NCBI GenBank assembly: GCA_028278525.1 | Contig: JANQEE010000066.1 | Coordinates: 1 to 64,000, forward strand | Direction of reading: 5' to 3' | Source of the DNA: Minwuiaceae bacterium | GTDB taxonomy: Bacteria; Pseudomonadota; Alphaproteobacteria; Minwuiales; Minwuiaceae | DNA: 64,000 nt | Part shown: piece after piece, positions 1 to 8,295 of the stretch | How positions within the stretch are numbered: the stretch's first letter is position 1 | Layout of the letters: every line of letters begins with the position of its first letter | The notes under the pieces: generated by a model | Told to the model about the DNA's origin: nothing | Database searches by the model: none | The model's input: only the letters and a program-made list of their open reading frames with translations | Made by a program: the position numbers and the translations under genes

Positions 1-94
1 TGTTGTCAACAAGCTAGCCCTCATGCTGAGGAGGCGCGAAGCGCCGTCTCGAAGCATCCAGGCCACAAAGCGACTTTTGCAGCAGCCTGCTAGG
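1..94 (+). repeat. MITE-like intergenic repeat, copy A (5' part outside window)
   Basis: Bases 4-66 are nearly identical to 56632-56692 and match the reverse complement of 14017-14071. The core is a stem-loop running from CCCTCATGCTGAGGAG to CGTCTCGAAGCATCCAGG. The right end (CTTTTGCAGCAGCCTGC) resembles the inverted end of copy B and is followed by TAGG, the position where copies B and C show an apparent TAGN target duplication. The left half lies outside the window. No gene is seen in 1-127. Confidence 0.75.
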
Positions 95-127
95 CGGCGG
101 CGCGGGATGAATTAGCCGCGCAGAAAG

Positions 128-520
128 TCATTCGCCGTCGCGGTCGGCGCGTTGCCGGAGCGACGCTCGCCGGTCAGTGAGCCGCTGCTTCTGCTCTTCG
201 GTCAGTAGGGGGGACAGGTCCCTTTCCAAGTCGTCGAAGATTCGCGTCAGGTCGCCGCGCAGGATGGCCACGGCGCTCTCCGTCCGCGCGCCCGCGGCCT
301 CCAGGATCGGGCGGATAGCCTCGGCCTGGGCTTCGGAGGTCGGTTCGAGAAAGGCTTCGACGCGGGCGACGAACCGGTCGCGGTCACGGAAGTCGGCAAT
401 CACCTGCAAACGCTCCCGCACCACGGCGCCGACGATCAGGCCGCCGAGGACGAGCCCGAGCGAGAAGGTCGCGCCGAGGATCAGCGCCGCCTTGAGCCGA
501 GGTCTGCCGGAAGCCGCCAT
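128..520 (-). CDS. Spy/CpxP-like periplasmic protein (heavy-metal-resistance type)
   Basis: This 130-residue protein has one N-terminal membrane segment (about residues 10-32) followed by a helical, charged periplasmic part. It carries an LTEEQKQRL sequence like the LTxxQ motif of Spy/CpxP/ZraP proteins. Such proteins act as periplasmic chaperones or metal sensors, and in CnrX-type systems they sense metal for an ECF sigma/anti-sigma pair. It is the last gene after the anti-sigma-like gene (9-base gap) and the ECF sigma gene, so a sensory or effector role in that circuit is likely. That role is inferred from position; the ligand is unknown. Confidence 0.75.
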   Translation of the reverse strand: MAASGRPRLKAALILGATFSLGLVLGGLIVGAVVRERLQVIADFRDRDRFVARVEAFLEPTSEAQAEAIRPILEAAGARTESAVAILRGDLTRIFDDLERDLSPLLTEEQKQRLTDRRASLRQRADRDGE

Positions 521-529
521 GCCCGCGCC

Positions 530-829
530 TTAGAGGTAGAGCGCCAAATCGCCGATGACCGGCGGCAACCCGAACATGGCTTCGACCACGGTGGTGCTTT
601 CCATGTCGGTCAGGACGACATTGCTGACGGCGAGCACGAGACACGCCGCGGCGGCGGGAACCGCAATCCAGCGGAAAGACCGGAACAGGCTCTCGGCGAA
701 CGGACCATCGCCGGCGAGGCGCCTCATAACGCGGTGTTCGAAGCCGGCATCGAAACGGCCGGCCGCCGCATCTCGCAGCAGGTCGGTTAGCCGCTTGTCC
801 CGTTCGTTATGACTATCGGTCATCGTCAT
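530..829 (-). CDS. Putative anti-sigma factor, short single-TM protein
   Basis: This 99-residue protein has a hydrophilic N-terminal half (about residues 1-48) and one membrane helix (about 50-70, rich in A, V and L), then a short outer tail. It overlaps the 3' end of the ECF sigma gene by 17 bases, the usual arrangement for a sigma/anti-sigma pair. I see no zinc-binding HxxxCxxC motif, so it is not a classic ZAS anti-sigma factor, and the call rests on topology and position. A second in-frame ATG lies two codons downstream (823). Confidence 0.65.
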   Translation of the reverse strand: MTMTDSHNERDKRLTDLLRDAAAGRFDAGFEHRVMRRLAGDGPFAESLFRSFRWIAVPAAAACLVLAVSNVVLTDMESTTVVEAMFGLPPVIGDLALYL

Positions 830-1361
830 CCACCATCAAGAGTGCAGCCAGGCGTTTTTTGGCTCGGTCCAGCCGCGACAAAACGGTTCCCACCGGCAGG
901 TTCAACAGCTCCGCCGTCTCCTGCGTCGAATAGCCGTGCATCAGGCGCAAGACGACGACGGCCCGGTGGTCCGGCGTCAGTTGCCGCAACGCGCCATGAA
1001 CCTCGCGGCGGCTTGAGATATCGACACCGTCTTGCGGTTCGGGTTGCGGCTCATCGTCTCCGGAACTCCAGAACCGCTGCAGAAATCGGCGGCGGCGGCG
1101 CAGGGCGTCGAGCGAGGCGTTGATCGCGATGCGGGTCAGGTAGGTCTTCAGGCTCGACCGGCCGGCAAACCGGTCGAGCGACCGATAGAACCGGATCATC
1201 GTCTCCTGACCGACATCGTCGGCATCCGCGCCTTGCCCGAGCATCCCGATCACCGTCGACGCCACCACCGGTTCGTACCGCCTTACCAGTTCCCGAAAGG
1301 CTTCGTGATCGCCGGCCCTCGAACGCTCGACGAGCCGGTCATCCGAGCAATCCGGCGTCAT
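813..1361 (-). CDS. RNA polymerase sigma factor, ECF subfamily
   Basis: At 182 residues it has the usual ECF length. The sigma-70 region 2 is seen at about residues 22-90 (FRELVRRYEPVV, then DADDVGQETMIRFYRSLDRF) and region 4 at about 120-175 (LTPDHRAVVVLRLMHGYSTQETAELL, broken here by an ordinary helix-turn-helix, then VGTVLSRLDRAKKRL). It should recruit RNA polymerase to envelope-stress promoters. It lies 21 bases after the amidohydrolase gene and is followed by an overlapping anti-sigma-like gene and a Spy-like gene, all on one strand, so the whole set is probably cotranscribed and autoregulated. Confidence 0.93.
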   Translation of the reverse strand: MTPDCSDDRLVERSRAGDHEAFRELVRRYEPVVASTVIGMLGQGADADDVGQETMIRFYRSLDRFAGRSSLKTYLTRIAINASLDALRRRRRFLQRFWSSGDDEPQPEPQDGVDISSRREVHGALRQLTPDHRAVVVLRLMHGYSTQETAELLNLPVGTVLSRLDRAKKRLAALLMVDDDDR

Positions 1362-1382
1362 TCCCAGCCGTTTCCCGCTCCC

Positions 1383-2852
1383 TTAGTCCGGGTAGCCGCC
1401 GCGCAACCGCTCCAAATCCAGGAACTCCCGCCGCGTCTTCGGTCCGTAGGTCGCAAAACTCGGCGCCGATTGCGGGCGATAGTTTTCCCGCGCCACCCGT
1501 ACTGCATCGGTCGCAGCCTTGCGTCTGAAGTCAGCCATGTCGAGACCGTATACCGAAATCCCGTTGAGGCCGAAGACTTTCGCCTTGATCGACGGCGTCA
1601 AGGCCGGATAGCCGTGACGGTCCTGAAGCGCCGCCGATATCTCGAAACTGCGAAACGCCAGGATCTGATCCTGCGGCGAGCCATACCAGATGGAATCCGT
1701 GCCCCAGAGCACGCGGTCTTCGCCGACATGTTTCAACAGCTTGCCGAGCGTGTGTGCCGCCGCGGTCGGGTCGCGCATGACCATGCGCCAGGTGCTGCCG
1801 AGTTCCGCGTAGACATTGCGGTTCGGCACGATGCCGTTGTCGGCCAGGCTTTTGACGAGGGCGTCGATACCGCGCGCGGCGTCGGCGGGATCGTAGGGAC
1901 CTTCCCGGCGGTCCGTTTCGAAGCCGGAGTGGTAGACGATGAAATTGACGTCCGGAAACAGCCTGGCCGCGCGCCCGACATCCGCGCAGTTGACGAAGTC
2001 CGGCGACATGCGGCGGAGCGGCAGACCTTTGTGAATGCAGATGTTCTTGACGCCGAGCGCCCTCGCCTGCTCGATGAAGGGGATGCCGATCTTGGGATCG
2101 TCCAGGGCCCAGCCCCGGCCGTTCGGACCCCATTGGGTGTAGACCTTCCAGGCGGCGATCGGCCAGGCCGCCGCCGCTTCAGCCATGGCGTCGAGCTGCC
2201 GGGACAGCGGCGGCAGGTTCGGCAGCACCATGCCGTGCAGCAACAGCCGATGGCCACCGTCCAGCGTATCGACCAGGCGGCGGACGTTGTCCGCTTCCTT
2301 CGCGCTGAGCGGATTGTAGGGCTCCGGCGCGGGCACAAAGCTCAAGACGGCGAGATCGGTCTCGCTATCCAGGAAAACCTCGCGAATGAAATGGTCCACG
2401 TCGTAGCAATCGGTCGGGTCGGGCGCGCCGCAGGAGCCCTGGGGCCACCAGGCCAGGATACGCTCGAACGCGCGGCCGGCATTGTTGCGCCACGTCCCTT
2501 CAGGATCGACCATGTGGGTCTGGACGTCGAAGATCAGCCCATCGCTCGCCAGGTCTTCGGCCGCGGCGGCCGGCTCGAAGGCCGCTTCCGGGCGAACGGC
2601 AAAACGGCCGCCGGCGTTGCCGCGGGCGGCATGGGCTTCGTTGAGCGCGACGAAGGTCGTCGCCGCGCCACAGAGACTGGCCATGAAGCGCCGCCGCGGC
2701 AAGCCGACCCGCCTGGCGTTGTCCGAGACCCGCTCCGCGGCACGGTCGCACGCAGCCTGGAGCCGGTCCGGTACGGCCACCGGCAGGAACTCGCCGTTCG
2801 AGGTGCTGTCGATCTTGACCGGCAGCGCCGGCCCGTCGGAATCCACGGTCAT
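1383..2852 (-). CDS. Tat-exported amidohydrolase (amidohydrolase 2 family)
   Basis: A 489-residue TIM-barrel metal-dependent hydrolase. The N-terminal 45 residues include DSTSNGEFLPV, then a twin-arginine signal (PRRRFMASLCGAATTF, about residues 48-63). The catalytic part has FDVQTHM near the barrel start, ICIHKGLP in the middle, FIVYHSGFE, and VLWGTDSIWYGSP near the C-terminus, which fit metal-ligand His and Asp residues of the family. The ATG overlaps the stop of the upstream desaturase gene as ATGA, so the two are translationally coupled. Substrate unknown; decarboxylase-type (ACMSD-like) chemistry is possible for this superfamily. Confidence 0.9.
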   Translation of the reverse strand: MTVDSDGPALPVKIDSTSNGEFLPVAVPDRLQAACDRAAERVSDNARRVGLPRRRFMASLCGAATTFVALNEAHAARGNAGGRFAVRPEAAFEPAAAAEDLASDGLIFDVQTHMVDPEGTWRNNAGRAFERILAWWPQGSCGAPDPTDCYDVDHFIREVFLDSETDLAVLSFVPAPEPYNPLSAKEADNVRRLVDTLDGGHRLLLHGMVLPNLPPLSRQLDAMAEAAAAWPIAAWKVYTQWGPNGRGWALDDPKIGIPFIEQARALGVKNICIHKGLPLRRMSPDFVNCADVGRAARLFPDVNFIVYHSGFETDRREGPYDPADAARGIDALVKSLADNGIVPNRNVYAELGSTWRMVMRDPTAAAHTLGKLLKHVGEDRVLWGTDSIWYGSPQDQILAFRSFEISAALQDRHGYPALTPSIKAKVFGLNGISVYGLDMADFRRKAATDAVRVARENYRPQSAPSFATYGPKTRREFLDLERLRGGYPD

Positions 2853-3736
2853 GCCGTCTCTCCGCTTCGCGCATAACTCAGCCTGATCTGCTTGGTGGTC
2901 TGCCGCGAGCCGTCGGGCGACCAGCCGGGCGGGCCGACGAGATAACCCGCGACCTCCCGAACAGACCGCGCGCGGGCGAGGTCGCGGCCGATATTCGCGA
3001 ACTCGCGCAGCGCGATGACGAACGGGTTGCGGCTCATTTCCGGGACGACAAGGCCGTAGCGGCATTTCTCGTCCGCCTTCTCCTCGGCGAAGGTACCGAA
3101 CAGCCGGTCGAAGACGATCAGCACGCCGCCATAGTTGGTGTCGAGATAACGCGGGTTGACCGCATGATGCACCCGGTGGTGCGACGGCGTGTTGAGCACC
3201 CATTCCAGCGGGCCGAGTTTGGGGATGGTCTCGGTATGCAGCCAGAACTGATAGGTGAGATTGACGGCCAGGAGAAAGAACACGGCGAGCGGATGCACGC
3301 CGAGCCAGACGACCGGCAGGAAGAACAGCCAACTGCCGCAGATCAGGCCGGTCCATGAGAGGCGGACGGCGGCCGGCAGGTTGATCTGGTTGGCCGAATG
3401 ATGGGTGCGGTGGCCGGCCCACATCCAGCGGACCTCGTGCGCCATGCGGTGTTCCCAGTAATAGAAGAACTCCAGCATCAGGAACGCAACCGCCCAGGGC
3501 AGCGGTCCGTCCAGCGGCATGTGCCACAGCCGGTGGTCCCAGACCCAGAAGAACACCGGCCCCAGCAGGCCGGCGGTGGCGAACTTGATCGCCCGCCGGC
3601 CAATATTCACGCCGATCGACGCCGCGACGTCGGCCCAGGGGTAGGACGCGTGGCGAACCAGTTTCAGCCAGGCGAGCTCCACCAGGGTCAACGAAACCAG
3701 AATGGTCAGGGAAAGAAGTGCGAGATTGCCGCCCAT
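2849..3736 (-). CDS. Sterol desaturase / fatty acid hydroxylase family protein
   Basis: A 295-residue integral membrane protein with several hydrophobic helices and the three histidine clusters of the di-iron membrane hydroxylases: HRMAHE, HRTHHS and HHRVHH, plus a later conserved NYGG. Members hydroxylate or desaturate lipid chains using O2. I chose the ATG at 3736 because GGAG lies 8 bases upstream and the frame then does not overlap the previous gene; an in-frame ATG at 3799 would overlap that gene by 34 bases. It is coupled (ATGA) to the amidohydrolase, suggesting both act on the same lipid-like substrate or membrane modification. Confidence 0.92.
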   Translation of the reverse strand: MGGNLALLSLTILVSLTLVELAWLKLVRHASYPWADVAASIGVNIGRRAIKFATAGLLGPVFFWVWDHRLWHMPLDGPLPWAVAFLMLEFFYYWEHRMAHEVRWMWAGHRTHHSANQINLPAAVRLSWTGLICGSWLFFLPVVWLGVHPLAVFFLLAVNLTYQFWLHTETIPKLGPLEWVLNTPSHHRVHHAVNPRYLDTNYGGVLIVFDRLFGTFAEEKADEKCRYGLVVPEMSRNPFVIALREFANIGRDLARARSVREVAGYLVGPPGWSPDGSRQTTKQIRLSYARSGETA

Positions 3737-3765
3737 TGGGTCACTCCGAAGAATCGTCGATTTAA

Positions 3766-4194
3766 TTACCAGTCGCGGTTCAGGAACCTGTCCCGCCATT
3801 CGTCCTGAATTTTCTCGAGTTCCGCCCGTTGCTCGGCGTTCAGATGCTGGCCGATTTCGGCGTCGGACGCCTTTCGCACGGCGCGGAGATCGCGCCCAAG
3901 CGATATTTTCTGCAACGTGCTGAGTTCCGGTCGGGTGTCGCGGCTGAACCCGTGTTTCGCCAGGATGTCGCGCCGCGCGGCCAGGCTTTTCAGAAAGATC
4001 GGCGTCAGACGCTCCGCTTGCTCGGGCGATAGCTTAAGTCGATCCTTGAATGCTTCGATCCGCTGTTGAAACTGCTCGGCATCCCACTGACGATCACTCG
4101 CCACGGCGGCGCTCACCAGTATCGCCGCCAACAACGCGGAAACAGCAAACCGGCTGAGACCGCTGACGGTTCGCCTTGAAAACCCTATATTCAT
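3766..4194 (-). CDS. Spy/CpxP-like periplasmic protein with signal peptide
   Basis: A 142-residue protein with a Sec signal (about residues 1-33, cleavage near AAVASD). The mature part is all-helical and charged, with LSPEQAERLTPIF and LNAEQRAEL, repeats that resemble the LTxxQ motif. It begins the minus-strand run that ends with the ECF sigma, anti-sigma and a second Spy-like gene, so the operon seems bracketed by two periplasmic stress or metal-binding proteins. No metal-binding His cluster is obvious. Confidence 0.75.
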   Translation of the reverse strand: MNIGFSRRTVSGLSRFAVSALLAAILVSAAVASDRQWDAEQFQQRIEAFKDRLKLSPEQAERLTPIFLKSLAARRDILAKHGFSRDTRPELSTLQKISLGRDLRAVRKASDAEIGQHLNAEQRAELEKIQDEWRDRFLNRDW

Positions 4195-4307
4195 GTCAAG
4201 CCTCGGAAATGAGCGGATATCTGGGCTGTGTCGTTCCCGATACCGCTTTAGACGACGGGAATCGGCTCCCTATTCCATCGGAAACGAAAAAAGTCCGGAG
4301 GTAGAGC

Positions 4308-5240
4308 ATGCGGCGAACCAGATCGGAATTGAGCCGTCGGACCGTTCTGGCGTCGGTGGCCTCGCTCGCCGGGATCGCCGGCCTGGGCTTCAGCCCGGCC
4401 AGGGCCGCCGGGCCTGTCCTGACCCGCCCGATCCCGACCAGCGGCGAGACGGTGCCGGCGGTCGGCATGGGCACCTGGATCACCTTCAATGTCGGCGAGA
4501 ACACGGCGCTGCGCGACGAGCGGGTCGAGGTGCTGAAGACCTTCTTCGACCTGGGCGGGACGATGGTGGATTCGTCGCCGATGTACGGGTCCGCCGAGGC
4601 GGTGATCGGCTATTGCCTGGAACGGGTGCCCGACCCGCAAAGGCTGTTTTCCGCGACCAAGGTCTGGAACTGGCGGCAGGGCGCGGGCCGCGCGCAGATG
4701 GCGGATTCCCGCCGGCTGTGGGGCGTGGAGCGGTTCGACCTGATGCAGATCCACAACCTGCTGGGTTGGGAAGGCCATATGGAGACGCTTAAGGCCGACA
4801 AGGCCGCGGGGCGCGTGCGCCATATCGGGATCACCACGTCGCACGGGCGGCGGCATGGCGACTTCGCGGCGATCATGGAAACCCAGCCGCTGGACTTCGT
4901 GCAGTTCACCTACAACATTTTGGACCGCGAGGCGGAACGGCGCCTGCTGCCGCTGGCGGCGGAGCGCGGCCTGGCGGTGATCATCAACCGGCCGTTCCGG
5001 CGCGGCGAGCTGTTCGACCGGTTCGAACGCCACCCCCTGCCCGCCTGGGCCGCCGAGTTCGACTGCGCCAACTGGGCGCAGTTCTTCCTCAAGTTCGTGA
5101 TCGCCCATCCGGCCGTGACCTGCGTCATCCCGGCGACATCGCGGGTGGATCACATGCGGGAGAATATGGGCGCGTTGCACGGTCGCCTGCCCGACCAGGC
5201 GATACGCCAACGGATGGTCGCCTACGTCGAAGGCCTTTGA
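4308..5240 (+). CDS. Aldo/keto reductase with Tat signal
   Basis: A 310-residue protein with a twin-arginine leader (SRRTVLASVASLAGIAGLGF, about residues 9-28) in front of an aldo/keto reductase barrel. The family tetrad can be followed as D in VDSSPMYGSAE, Y of the same stretch, K in FSATKVW and H in MQIHNLLG. The C-terminal NADP-binding end (VIPATSRVDHMREN) is present. A GGAGG ribosome site lies just upstream of the ATG. Export by Tat fits a cofactor-loaded periplasmic enzyme. Its stop overlaps the next start by one base (TGATG). Confidence 0.9.
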   Translation: MRRTRSELSRRTVLASVASLAGIAGLGFSPARAAGPVLTRPIPTSGETVPAVGMGTWITFNVGENTALRDERVEVLKTFFDLGGTMVDSSPMYGSAEAVIGYCLERVPDPQRLFSATKVWNWRQGAGRAQMADSRRLWGVERFDLMQIHNLLGWEGHMETLKADKAAGRVRHIGITTSHGRRHGDFAAIMETQPLDFVQFTYNILDREAERRLLPLAAERGLAVIINRPFRRGELFDRFERHPLPAWAAEFDCANWAQFFLKFVIAHPAVTCVIPATSRVDHMRENMGALHGRLPDQAIRQRMVAYVEGL

Positions 5241-5884
5241 TGCTGCCTTATACGGCGGAAGTACTGTCGGCCCTGTTCGAGCAGTATAACCGGGCGATCT
5301 GGCCGGCGCAGATTGTCGCGCTCGCGATCGGTATCGCGTTGATCGCCCTGGCGTTCAGACCGATCCGCGGCGGCGGCCGGGTGATCGGCCTCGGCCTCGC
5401 GGCCGCCTGGGCCTGGACCGGCTGGGTGTTCCACCTCGGCTATCTGGCGCCAATGGACTTTTCCGCGCCGGTTTACGGGGCGGCGTTCCTGTTGCAGGCC
5501 GCGCTGCTGGCCTGGACTCTCGGCATCCGTCGCGGCGTGACGTTCCGGTTTAATGCCGATGCGGCCGGCTTGGTGGGCGCCTGCTTCCTGGCTTACGGCA
5601 TGATCGCCTACCCGGCGATCGCCGGGTTCGCGGCAGACGGCTGGATAAGCGCGCGCCTGTTCGGCGTCGCGCCCGGCCCGACGGCGATTGTGACGCTTGG
5701 CCTGTTGTTGATGACAAAGGGACGAACGCCGCTGCACCTGACCATCGTTCCGCTGCTCTGGTGCCTGGCCGGCGGGGCGACTGCCTGGTTCCTCGGCGTG
5801 GCCGAGGATCTGCTGCTGCTGCCGGCCGCGATTGTCGCGCTTTACGTCGCCGTGCGCCGCAACCGGCACCACGCTATCGGGTGA
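5240..5884 (+). CDS. Multi-spanning membrane protein, DUF6064-like
   Basis: About 214 residues with six or more hydrophobic segments and no soluble domain. The N-terminal LFEQYNRAIWPAQ and the overall pattern resemble the DUF6064 family of unknown function. The ATG shares its A with the stop codon of the aldo/keto reductase gene, so they are one transcriptional and probably translational unit; it could anchor or supply electrons to that periplasmic reductase, which is inference. Confidence 0.75.
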   Translation: MLPYTAEVLSALFEQYNRAIWPAQIVALAIGIALIALAFRPIRGGGRVIGLGLAAAWAWTGWVFHLGYLAPMDFSAPVYGAAFLLQAALLAWTLGIRRGVTFRFNADAAGLVGACFLAYGMIAYPAIAGFAADGWISARLFGVAPGPTAIVTLGLLLMTKGRTPLHLTIVPLLWCLAGGATAWFLGVAEDLLLLPAAIVALYVAVRRNRHHAIG

Positions 5885-5954
5885 TGGAACCCATCCCGCA
5901 CGTCTTGTAGTCGACGCCCACGCCTACCGTAAGGGCGGCCGGCGCCGTATTGCT

Positions 5955-6332
5955 TCAGGCCCGGCAGGCCGAGCAGAACCCGTACAGGACGATGTCGTGA
6001 TCCGTCATGCGGAAGCCTTCGGGCAGCAGCCGCTCCAAACCTTCCACGCATCCCTCCAGATCGAACACGGAGTCGCAACGGTCGCAGCGGAAATGGTGAT
6101 GATGCCGATCGGCCGCGGCGCGCAGCTCGTAGCGCGGCGTTTCACCCGGCAACGTCACGGGCGCAATTTTCCGATCCGCAATCAAGCGCTTCAGTGTCCG
6201 ATATACCGTCGCGAGGTTGAGAGACGGAACCCGGCCCTGGGCACCGGCCAGGATCTCCCGCGGCGCCAGCGGCCGACCAGCCTCGGCGAACACGGTTTCG
6301 ATTGCCGTTCTTTGCAGCGTCTGGCGTTGCAC
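5955..6332 (-). CDS. Fur-family metal-responsive repressor
   Basis: About 125 residues when started at a GTG (6332) with AGAGGG seven bases upstream; the open frame runs further but into the operator region. Residues 1-75 form the winged helix (VPSLNLATVYRTLKRLI is the recognition part). The dimerisation half has DRHHHHFRCDRC, a later Cys and a C-terminal FCSACRA, so both CxxC-type structural zinc pairs and sensing histidines are present. It could be Fur, Zur or Mur; the nearby palindromes differ from the Zur-type boxes found at 27.5 and 30.3 kb, so I do not assign a metal. Confidence 0.9.
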   Translation of the reverse strand: MQRQTLQRTAIETVFAEAGRPLAPREILAGAQGRVPSLNLATVYRTLKRLIADRKIAPVTLPGETPRYELRAAADRHHHHFRCDRCDSVFDLEGCVEGLERLLPEGFRMTDHDIVLYGFCSACRA

Positions 6333-6400
6333 TGACAGTCCCTCTTCTGTTTCGGACGTGGCTTGCGACCTTCCGAGAGTCTGGCGGGTCGCGCGGCTTG

Positions 6401-6453
6401 TTGCAAACGCATCGGCGTTTGCATACTCTACTGCAAACGCATTTGCATTTGCA
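6401..6453. promoter_or_regulatory. Tandem palindromes between the Fur-family gene and the PEP-CTERM gene
   Basis: TGCAAACGC-ATCG-GCGTTTGCA (6402-6423) is a perfect 9-bp inverted repeat. Nine bases on, TGCAAA-CGCA-TTTGCA is followed by a further TTTGCA (6432-6452). Spacing between equivalent bases is about 30. TGCAAAT...ATTTGCA-like palindromes are known Fur/Mur operators in alphaproteobacteria. The sites lie upstream of both divergent genes and end just before the ribosome site of the plus-strand gene, so repression of that gene and autoregulation are likely. Confidence 0.75.
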
Positions 6454-6468
6454 ATCAGGAGAAGGTGT

Positions 6469-7446
6469 ATGCGCTCCCTTACAATCGGCACGCTTGCCGC
6501 CCTGCTGGTCGTCGGTTTCGCGTCGGCGGGCCAGGCGGGGGTGATCTATGCGTCGGGCCAATTGCTCGTCCCCGGCAACCCGCAGATTCCCCCCGGCAAT
6601 CCGGGGCACGACGACTCGCGCGAGAACTACCTCTATTCGATCGATACCGACACCGGTGTCGCGACGCCGGTCTCGCCGGTCACGACCGGCCTGCCCGCTG
6701 CGCTGGCCGGCACGCGCGACCAGCGCCTGCTTGGCTTCAAGAACGGCCAGTTGCAGGCGGTCGATCGGCCGAGCGCGACGCAAACGCCGATTGGCGCGGC
6801 GAACGGCCTGTCCTCGACGGGCTTCGAAGTCCTGCCGAACGGCCGCGGCCTGCTGACGCCGTTCAATGCCGGCTTCCAGACGCAGCAGCTCTACGAGATC
6901 GACATCGCGACCGGCGCCGCCAACCCGATAAGCACCAGCGCGACGGAAATCGGCGATGCAATCGATACAGCTGCCGGCAATCCGCTGGGCACGGCGTCGC
7001 CGTTCATCATCAGCCTCGGCGCCGTCGGCAACGTGGTGTACGGCATCGACCTCGACACCAACTCGCTCATCGCCCTCGACCCGGTCGCCGGCACCGCAGA
7101 GGTGGTCGGCGACGTCGGGGCGGTCGGCGAGGTGGGCGACGGCATCTACAGCGGCTTCGCGGCGCTTACCGGTGTGGACGAGGACGAGGATGGCGAATTC
7201 GACGCCCTGTTCGGCGCGGTGAACTTCCTGACAACCGACACCGAGACGCTGCGGCTGGGCGGGGTGGCCCGGTTCGATCTGGCCGACGGGAGTTGGTCGC
7301 TTGTCGGCGAGAACCCGGGCGTGATCTTTTTCGGTTTCGGATCGTCGCCGGCAGCCGTGCCCGAACCTTCCGGCCTCTTGCCCCTGGCGGGCGGGATGCT
7401 GACTGTCGCGCTATACCGCGTGTCGCGGACCCGACGAAAGCGGTAA
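6469..7446 (+). CDS. PEP-CTERM sorting-domain protein, probable beta-propeller
   Basis: A 325-residue secreted protein started at the ATG after AGGAGA (6457-6462). It has a Sec signal (about residues 1-23), then repeated DIDTDTG / DIATGA / DLDTN / DPVAGTAEV units typical of beta-propeller blades, an acidic Ca-binding-like DEDEDGEFD, and a C-terminal VPEPSGLLPLAGG, membrane segment and RRKR tail, the exosortase (PEP-CTERM) signal. It should be anchored or released at the cell surface. The upstream metal-regulator palindromes suggest metal-dependent expression, unusual for this class. Confidence 0.85.
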   Translation: MRSLTIGTLAALLVVGFASAGQAGVIYASGQLLVPGNPQIPPGNPGHDDSRENYLYSIDTDTGVATPVSPVTTGLPAALAGTRDQRLLGFKNGQLQAVDRPSATQTPIGAANGLSSTGFEVLPNGRGLLTPFNAGFQTQQLYEIDIATGAANPISTSATEIGDAIDTAAGNPLGTASPFIISLGAVGNVVYGIDLDTNSLIALDPVAGTAEVVGDVGAVGEVGDGIYSGFAALTGVDEDEDGEFDALFGAVNFLTTDTETLRLGGVARFDLADGSWSLVGENPGVIFFGFGSSPAAVPEPSGLLPLAGGMLTVALYRVSRTRRKR

Positions 7447-7567
7447 CCGGCCCCGCAGCGACAACGGCCCCGGTTTCTCGGTCTCGCCAAACCGCTTATG
7501 CTGCCGGCGGCCGGCGTCTGCTCGCTCGGCCGTAACAGGTGCAAGAAGCAACGGGGAGAGGCCGCCG

Positions 7568-8104
7568 GTGACCGGACCGACGCAGATCGACTATCCGCGA
7601 TTGATGACGGAGCGGCTCGTCCTCCGGGGCTGGCACGACGGCGACCTGGACGACTACGCCGCGATGGTCGGCGACGCCGAGGCGGCGCGCTGGACCAATC
7701 CGGGCGGCAAGCCGCTCAGCCGTGAGGAGGCCTGGCGGCACATGGCGATGGTCGCGGGCCACTGGGCCTTACGCGGCTATGGCCTGTTCGCGGTGGAGGA
7801 GAAGGCGTCCGGCCGCGTGGTCGGCCGGGTCGGCGCCTGGTATCCAGATAACTGGCCGGGCATCGAACTCGGCTGGGTGCTGGGGCCCGACGCGCGCGGC
7901 AAGGGCTACGCGACGGAGGCCGGCCAAGCCTGCCTTCAGTGGATGTTTGAGACACTGGGCCTGGAGCGTGTGATCAGCACCATACAGCCGGGCAACGAAG
8001 CGTCGATCGCCGTGGCCGAACGGCTTGGCCAGAGATTCCTGGAAAAAGGTCAGATCGTCGGCAAGCCGTGCCTGATTTACGGGATCGACCGGGAGAGCCG
8101 ATAG
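7568..8104 (+). CDS. GNAT family N-acetyltransferase (RimJ/RimL type)
   Basis: 178 residues with a GTG start after GGGGAGAGG. The N-terminal TERLVLRGW is typical of RimJ/RimL-like acetyltransferases, and the acetyl-CoA loop is seen as GPDARGKGYATEA (about residues 98-110) followed by the N-rich PGNEASIAVAERLG. It transfers an acetyl group to an amine, possibly a protein N-terminus or small molecule; substrate unknown. It stands alone, with about 190 bases of non-coding sequence before the BCCT leader. Confidence 0.9.
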   Translation: MTGPTQIDYPRLMTERLVLRGWHDGDLDDYAAMVGDAEAARWTNPGGKPLSREEAWRHMAMVAGHWALRGYGLFAVEEKASGRVVGRVGAWYPDNWPGIELGWVLGPDARGKGYATEAGQACLQWMFETLGLERVISTIQPGNEASIAVAERLGQRFLEKGQIVGKPCLIYGIDRESR

Positions 8105-8178
8105 AACGCCGGAACAGTTTGTCCGCACAGCGACGCAAGAGTGTCGCAAATAGACGAATCCAGTACCGTTACAAGAGA

Positions 8179-8192
8179 ATTACGGTCGTAAT
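8179..8192. promoter_or_regulatory. Short palindrome upstream of the BCCT leader
   Basis: ATTACGGTCGTAAT is a 6-2-6 inverted repeat about 105 bases upstream of the leader peptide start, in the otherwise featureless 8105-8295 stretch. It could bind a regulator of the compatible-solute locus; no known consensus was matched. Confidence 0.3.
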
Positions 8193-8295
8193 CGACCCTT
8201 AGAGTCGGTCGCACAAAGCGATCCATAAAGCCCGACGGGACAGCGCGAGAACTGTCGCGCGGCGATTCGCATATTGAAAATCTAGGGAGAGAAGT

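Noticed and set aside
8105-8295. Possible glycine or betaine-related riboswitch ahead of the BCCT locus.
   Set aside because: No conserved riboswitch core could be recognised; only short inverted repeats are visible.
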